Source of the DNA: Rhyzopertha dominica
Lineage: Eukaryota; Arthropoda; Insecta; Coleoptera; Bostrichidae
Reading direction: 5' to 3'
Length of the DNA stretch: 64,000 bases
Assembly: GCA_025024175.1 (NCBI GenBank)
Contig: QCXZ01000001.1
Span: 11,098,001 to 11,162,000 of the forward strand
Part shown: in pieces, positions 60,315 through 64,000 of the stretch
Layout: each line of letters opens with the position of its first letter
Numbering within the stretch: position 1 is the first letter of the stretch
Program-made: the position numbers and the translations under genes
The notes under the pieces: generated by a model
Database searches by the model: none
Told to the model about the DNA's origin: nothing
What the model saw: the letters and a program-made list of their open reading frames with translations, nothing else

Positions 60315-61743
60315 CTATTAAATAAAAAACAGCGCCACTTAAAAGCTACTAAATATTTAGAGATACTTAAATGAATAATGCTTATGTGAAAAATAAAAGA
60401 TTGAACTAGACCCTAAGATATTTTTCAAATGAATATACTTAATATTTTGTACTAAAATAATTGCTAATTGCATGATCTACCTTCAAGACTAATTTTGGCC
60501 AGACCTTTATGAATTTTAGTTATTGCAGCACTTAGTTTGCGCATAATTGTACCTTACGTGGAAATGTCGATCACACACTTTCGAATAAGACCATCGATGC
60601 AGTTATTATTGCATGGTGCTGTTTTGTAAAAAGAAATTGTCTGTCGCTTTCTATCGTTATTTCGAATGGATCTTTGCTCTCTCTTCAGGAAACCAGCCTT
60701 AAATTTTTTTCATTGTAATATTTCAACTATCATTCCAGAAACTATTTAATAAACTTCCGTAGTTAAGCAAGGAAATAAATAAAAAAACGCGTTTAATAAT
60801 GCAATTGCAGTGCTCTACATAGACGAAATAGAATGCCATGTATTTACTGCAATGCACGTAAATAAACAAAAGTTTTGATAAGAAAAGACTCGCGTGTTTA
60901 CATGTTATATATCTATGTCGCTTGTCTTATGATCTTAATTTAATGCCTAGTGAGCACTAGAATTATTTACAACTTAATTTATTTTTAATATTTACATAAA
61001 TTATTTAAATTTTATATTGCTTGCAATTTGCAAACGTACTGCATTACAACTTGAACACACCGGTATTGCATTACAAATAAAATTACTTATAATGCATATT
61101 TTTTCGGAGTAATTCATTGTATTTCTCGTCACGTTATTTTATACAAAAGGGTGACATAAACTAATTGTAACCTAATGATGTATAGCGTAATAGTTTTTAT
61201 TATTACCTACATTTATGAAAACCAAACAAAGCCGTTGCTGGCAAAATAATGGTTTTTTTTTAATTAGCAAAAATGAAGCATGTCTTAGTGAAACAATTCT
61301 TCTTAGACTACCAACCACCTTTATGCATCTTTAAACAAAATAAAGATATACAAAGGGAGCAGACCTTGTTACTGATTTTATTTCACTTTAGACGTAATTA
61401 TAGTGTATGCTAATGTTATTGTTAAAATCACTTTATTTGATTATACTGGAATGAAATAGTGTAATTTTCCAAATCTATGATTGCTTGTCGTATTTTCTTT
61501 TGTTTGTCGGTTATTTCAAATTTCACCATTAATCATTTGTCACATGTATTAGACATTTCTAAAGTAGGATATAATGGATAGTTTAGTTGGAAACTATATT
61601 TTCACACCAAGCTCAGGAATATAATGGCTAGTAGAAAGTAAATATCCCTGGTACCAGCAAGCTTGACGTGAATATATTCAAAGTAATCATATTTCATGAA
61701 CTCTTTTTCCGCTGGGCGTTAGCAGTGAGCTCAAACGCTCATT
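60315..61743. other. No gene recognised
   Basis: Very AT-rich. No motif, repeat or exon signal beyond short A and T runs. Confidence 0.5.
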
Positions 61744-61946
61744 GGGCAGTCGGCAATGTAGGTTTCTGTACTTACCGACTGCACCAACCTTCGTAGTAGT
61801 TCGTAAAGTCACCAGATGACGCATTATCGATTTTTACCAAATGATCGGGCAATCGGCAGTGTAGGTCTTTGTACACCGTACCAACCAGCGTCGTAGTTTG
61901 TAAGGCCGCCGCTAGATGTCTCATTACCGATTTTCAGAAAATGACC
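61744..61946. repeat. Two-copy diverged tandem repeat, about 102-bp unit
   Basis: Unit 1 (61744-61846) and unit 2 (61847-61946) share GGGCARTCGGCARTGTAGGT, CCRTACCAACC, CGTAGTTYGTAA, YAGATG and CATTAYCGATTTT. Identity is roughly 75 per cent by eye. No coding signal. Likely part of a larger repeat with tandem subunits. Confidence 0.75.
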
Positions 61947-61949
61947 CTT

Positions 61950-62479
61950 AAAGTACGGCATATGATGTGTTCGCGTGAATAAACTAAATTAGGTAAAGGC
62001 AGTAGCTTCAAATCACTGTTAATACAGCATCGTTCATGTGGTTCTATGTCTAACTCACTCCGCATTAGTGATGCCGAAGATATTCTCGTTTGCGAGACTC
62101 GAGACTTCGAATTTCGCAAAATCTCGCAGTATCGCGAAATATAAAGCAAATATTTTTACATTTTCAATCTAATAGTATCTCCGAAAAGCAAGCCGATAAA
62201 TAAAGCCAAAAAACTATTCGGCACTTTCTACAACTCTACAAAACAAATCGACGTGACCCCGTCTTTTGTCTATGTTATGACCGTTGTCTGAATATTAATA
62301 TTCAAACAACGTTGTGACCTTTTCGACGCTGATAGAAATTTGATATACATCGGATTACAAATACGTAGACGGCGTTAAATACAATGCGTTTTCCTGTCGC
62401 TTTTCGCTTCAATATTAGTTTGCTGTTGTTATTGAGATATTGAAGTGTACAGGAGATAGTTATTTATGTATCTATCTAT
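61950..62479. other. LINE flank with GAGACTCGAGACTTCGAA-type sequence; otherwise nothing
   Basis: The stretch 62085-62145 has repeated GAGACT/CTCGCA words (TTTGCGAGACTCGAGACTTC). A similar CGAGATTTTCGCGAGACTTT lies after the LINE at about 63721. These may be parts of one repeat that the LINE interrupted. No coding region is seen. Confidence 0.4.
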
Positions 62480-63640
62480 CAAAAATTTGTTACTGGAAAA
62501 ACAACGTGGTTTTCGGCCAGCTCGATCCACTGAAACCGCTGTTATTGAATCTTTTGATATAGTATATAAGAAATTAGACAATGGTAGCTTATTTTTCGAT
62601 TAAACTCGGCGTCTAACAGTGTAAAGCATATATTTGTAATAGAAAAATTGTATAATCTAGGTATTCTTTGCTAGAGTGGATATTATATTTTCTGTATGAC
62701 CGTAGAATAATTGTTACTGTAAATGGACACACATCATTGGAATATGTCTTAAAGATTGGGGTGGCTCAGGATCTGTCCTGGGACCACTTATTTATAGTTT
62801 ATTCATTAATGATTTACCTATGTATGTTAATTCGGGTACGGTGGTAGACGATCCCTCTGTTGCGGTATCAACAAAATGTAAAATGTCACTTCATCAACAT
62901 GTTTTACAAATTAAGTCTGCAATGTCCAAATGGTGTTATCAAAACCATTTAATGTTGAATGAAAATAAAACTGAATATCTGTTTTTAAAAAAGATAATGT
63001 TAGTGTAACAAAATTCTTAGGACTTCAAGTTGACTCCAGTTTAAAATACAGAACAAGCTAAATTCTGCTTATTATGCTTTAAATAGACTTAAATCGATAT
63101 TATTTTGCCAAGCTTAGTTTATTGCCACATCAACTATCATGTGATTATAGGAAGTAGGGCGATAGATCTCAACAGGGTCTTTGTTATTCAAAAACGAATT
63201 ATTAGACTGTTATATGACCTAAATCCATTCGATTCTTTTAAGAACATATTTAAGGAACGTGGGATTTTAACAGTTGAATCTCTTTATATCCTTAAGCGTA
63301 TTTTGTACGTATTTAAATATTGTAAAAAATTTGTTAATAATAATGTGATTCACGAATATTCCACAAGACATGGAGGCGATATCAGAGTAATGCCCCATAA
63401 ACAAAGTTTGTGCGAAAAGTCGCCATCTTACTCATGTATATTAATACATAATAATCTTTCGCACTATATAAAAAATATTACAGTGTTCAATAAATTTAAG
63501 TATACTATCAAGAAATGTCTAGTTAATAATGCGTTCTACACAATCAGTGAATTTGTTGACCAATGTGTGCGCGTCCTTGTTGCTATTGTATGTTCTCTTA
63601 TAATATTTATGTTTATTTTATTGGCAGCTAAATAATAGTA
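62480..63640 (+). pseudogene. LINE reverse transcriptase remnant, + strand
   Basis: In order: LEKQRGFRPARSTETAVIES near 62490-62550 (the QFGFRxxxSTxxA block that opens the palm), then a gap with stops, GSVLGPLIYSLFINDLPMYV near 62770-62830 (the GSxLGPLLFxxYINDL block), VVDDPSVAVST near 62845-62880 in place of YADDTSVxxS with tyrosine and alanine lost, and KWCYQNHLMLNENKTEYLF near 62925-62985. After a frame change come LNRVFVIQKRIIRLLYDLNP (63160-63230) and ILTVESLYILKRILYVFKYC (63265-63325), the C-terminal region of Jockey/CR1-type elements (QKRxIRxIxxxxxxDSCRxxFKxxxILTLxxxYI). The last frame is open for 176 codons to TAA at 63633-63635. Stops and the damaged catalytic block make it inactive. 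Confidence 0.85.
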
Positions 63641-64000
63641 ATTTGTTTTTGTTTCTAGCAATGAAATCTGGAATTGATGTTATATGCATTTCACGTACAT
63701 AGGAAACATCACGAAAATTTTACGAGATTTTCGCGAGACTTTCTTGTATGCTTCACATGTTTTCAGTACGACGCTATAAGTTGACTACATAGCAACACTC
63801 TCTGCTAGTGATACATATGTATTTATTCTACCTTAGCTGAAGTACCTATAATTATTATTTCAATGCCATTAAAAATAACAATAAGCAACTAAACCATTTT
63901 TCGCACGAAAATGTACATAACGGTTATACGGTAGCGTTTGTGCGGTCTACTTACGATCATAAACTCACAGCGGAAACATGTCAGCTGGCTCTCAAGCCAA
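63641..64000. other. No gene recognised
   Basis: Short AT-rich remainder with a CGAGATTTTCGCGAGACTTT stretch near 63721 that resembles sequence before the LINE. Nothing else supported. Confidence 0.5.

Noticed and set aside
1..64000. tRNA, rRNA or CRISPR arrays
   Set aside because: No clover-leaf with the GGTTCGAATCC-type arm in proper context, no ribosomal sequence and no regular repeat-spacer array was seen; the tandem repeats present are minisatellites without unique spacers.

Overview
This is an AT-rich animal genomic window, almost certainly from an insect. It holds one recognisable host gene, spread over very long introns and surrounded by decayed transposable elements. The host gene lies on the + strand and is a Tbx20-class T-box transcription factor (the H15/midline group of insects). 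Three exons are visible: 7661-7934 and 23182-23417, which carry most of the T-box DNA-binding domain, and 29964-30501, which carries the end of the domain and the whole C-terminal tail with the stop. Splice sites and phases agree at all visible junctions. The N-terminus and first part of the T-box were not found and probably lie upstream of the window. The introns are 15.2 kb and 6.5 kb.

Everything else recognisable is mobile or repetitive DNA. Non-LTR retrotransposon (LINE) fragments lie at 1040-2290 (-), 14460-15560 (-), 33176-34275 (-), 34366-34720 (+), 45230-45990 (-) and 62480-63640 (+). Tc1/mariner-type transposase remnants lie at 12290-12960, 20697-21970, 25200-25560, 29310-29790, 30660-31500, 36020-36420 and 39340-39830. 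The 20697-21970 copy is full length, with 46-bp terminal inverted repeats, TA flanks and a DD41D catalytic spacing, but it carries stops and a frameshift. A BED-finger hAT transposase remnant lies at 42880-43870 (-), and a DDE-superfamily transposase remnant at 59589-60050 (-). All are broken by stops, shifts or deletions.

Non-coding structures of interest are: a near-complete hammerhead-ribozyme fold at 40553-40600, with a decayed sister copy at 31676-31700 and three looser relatives; a 457-bp fold-back hairpin at 44585-45041; a MITE at 14846-15210 that cleanly splits a LINE reverse transcriptase; a repeat family built from a GAGATCCGA motif plus a (TA)n tract at 46096-46405 and 52785-52919; a 20-bp minisatellite abutting a dispersed repeat at 49738-50842; a 25-bp minisatellite with alternating variants at 57519-57650; and overlapping inverted repeats just upstream of the first T-box exon.

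Downstream of the T-box gene (30502-64000) no host gene could be supported. No tRNA, rRNA or CRISPR array was recognised. Single ambiguous bases (N) occur at about 16968, 16975, 23682, 23686, 36921, 46899, 48307, 58659 and 59376. All protein-family assignments come from reading motifs by eye; no database search was run.
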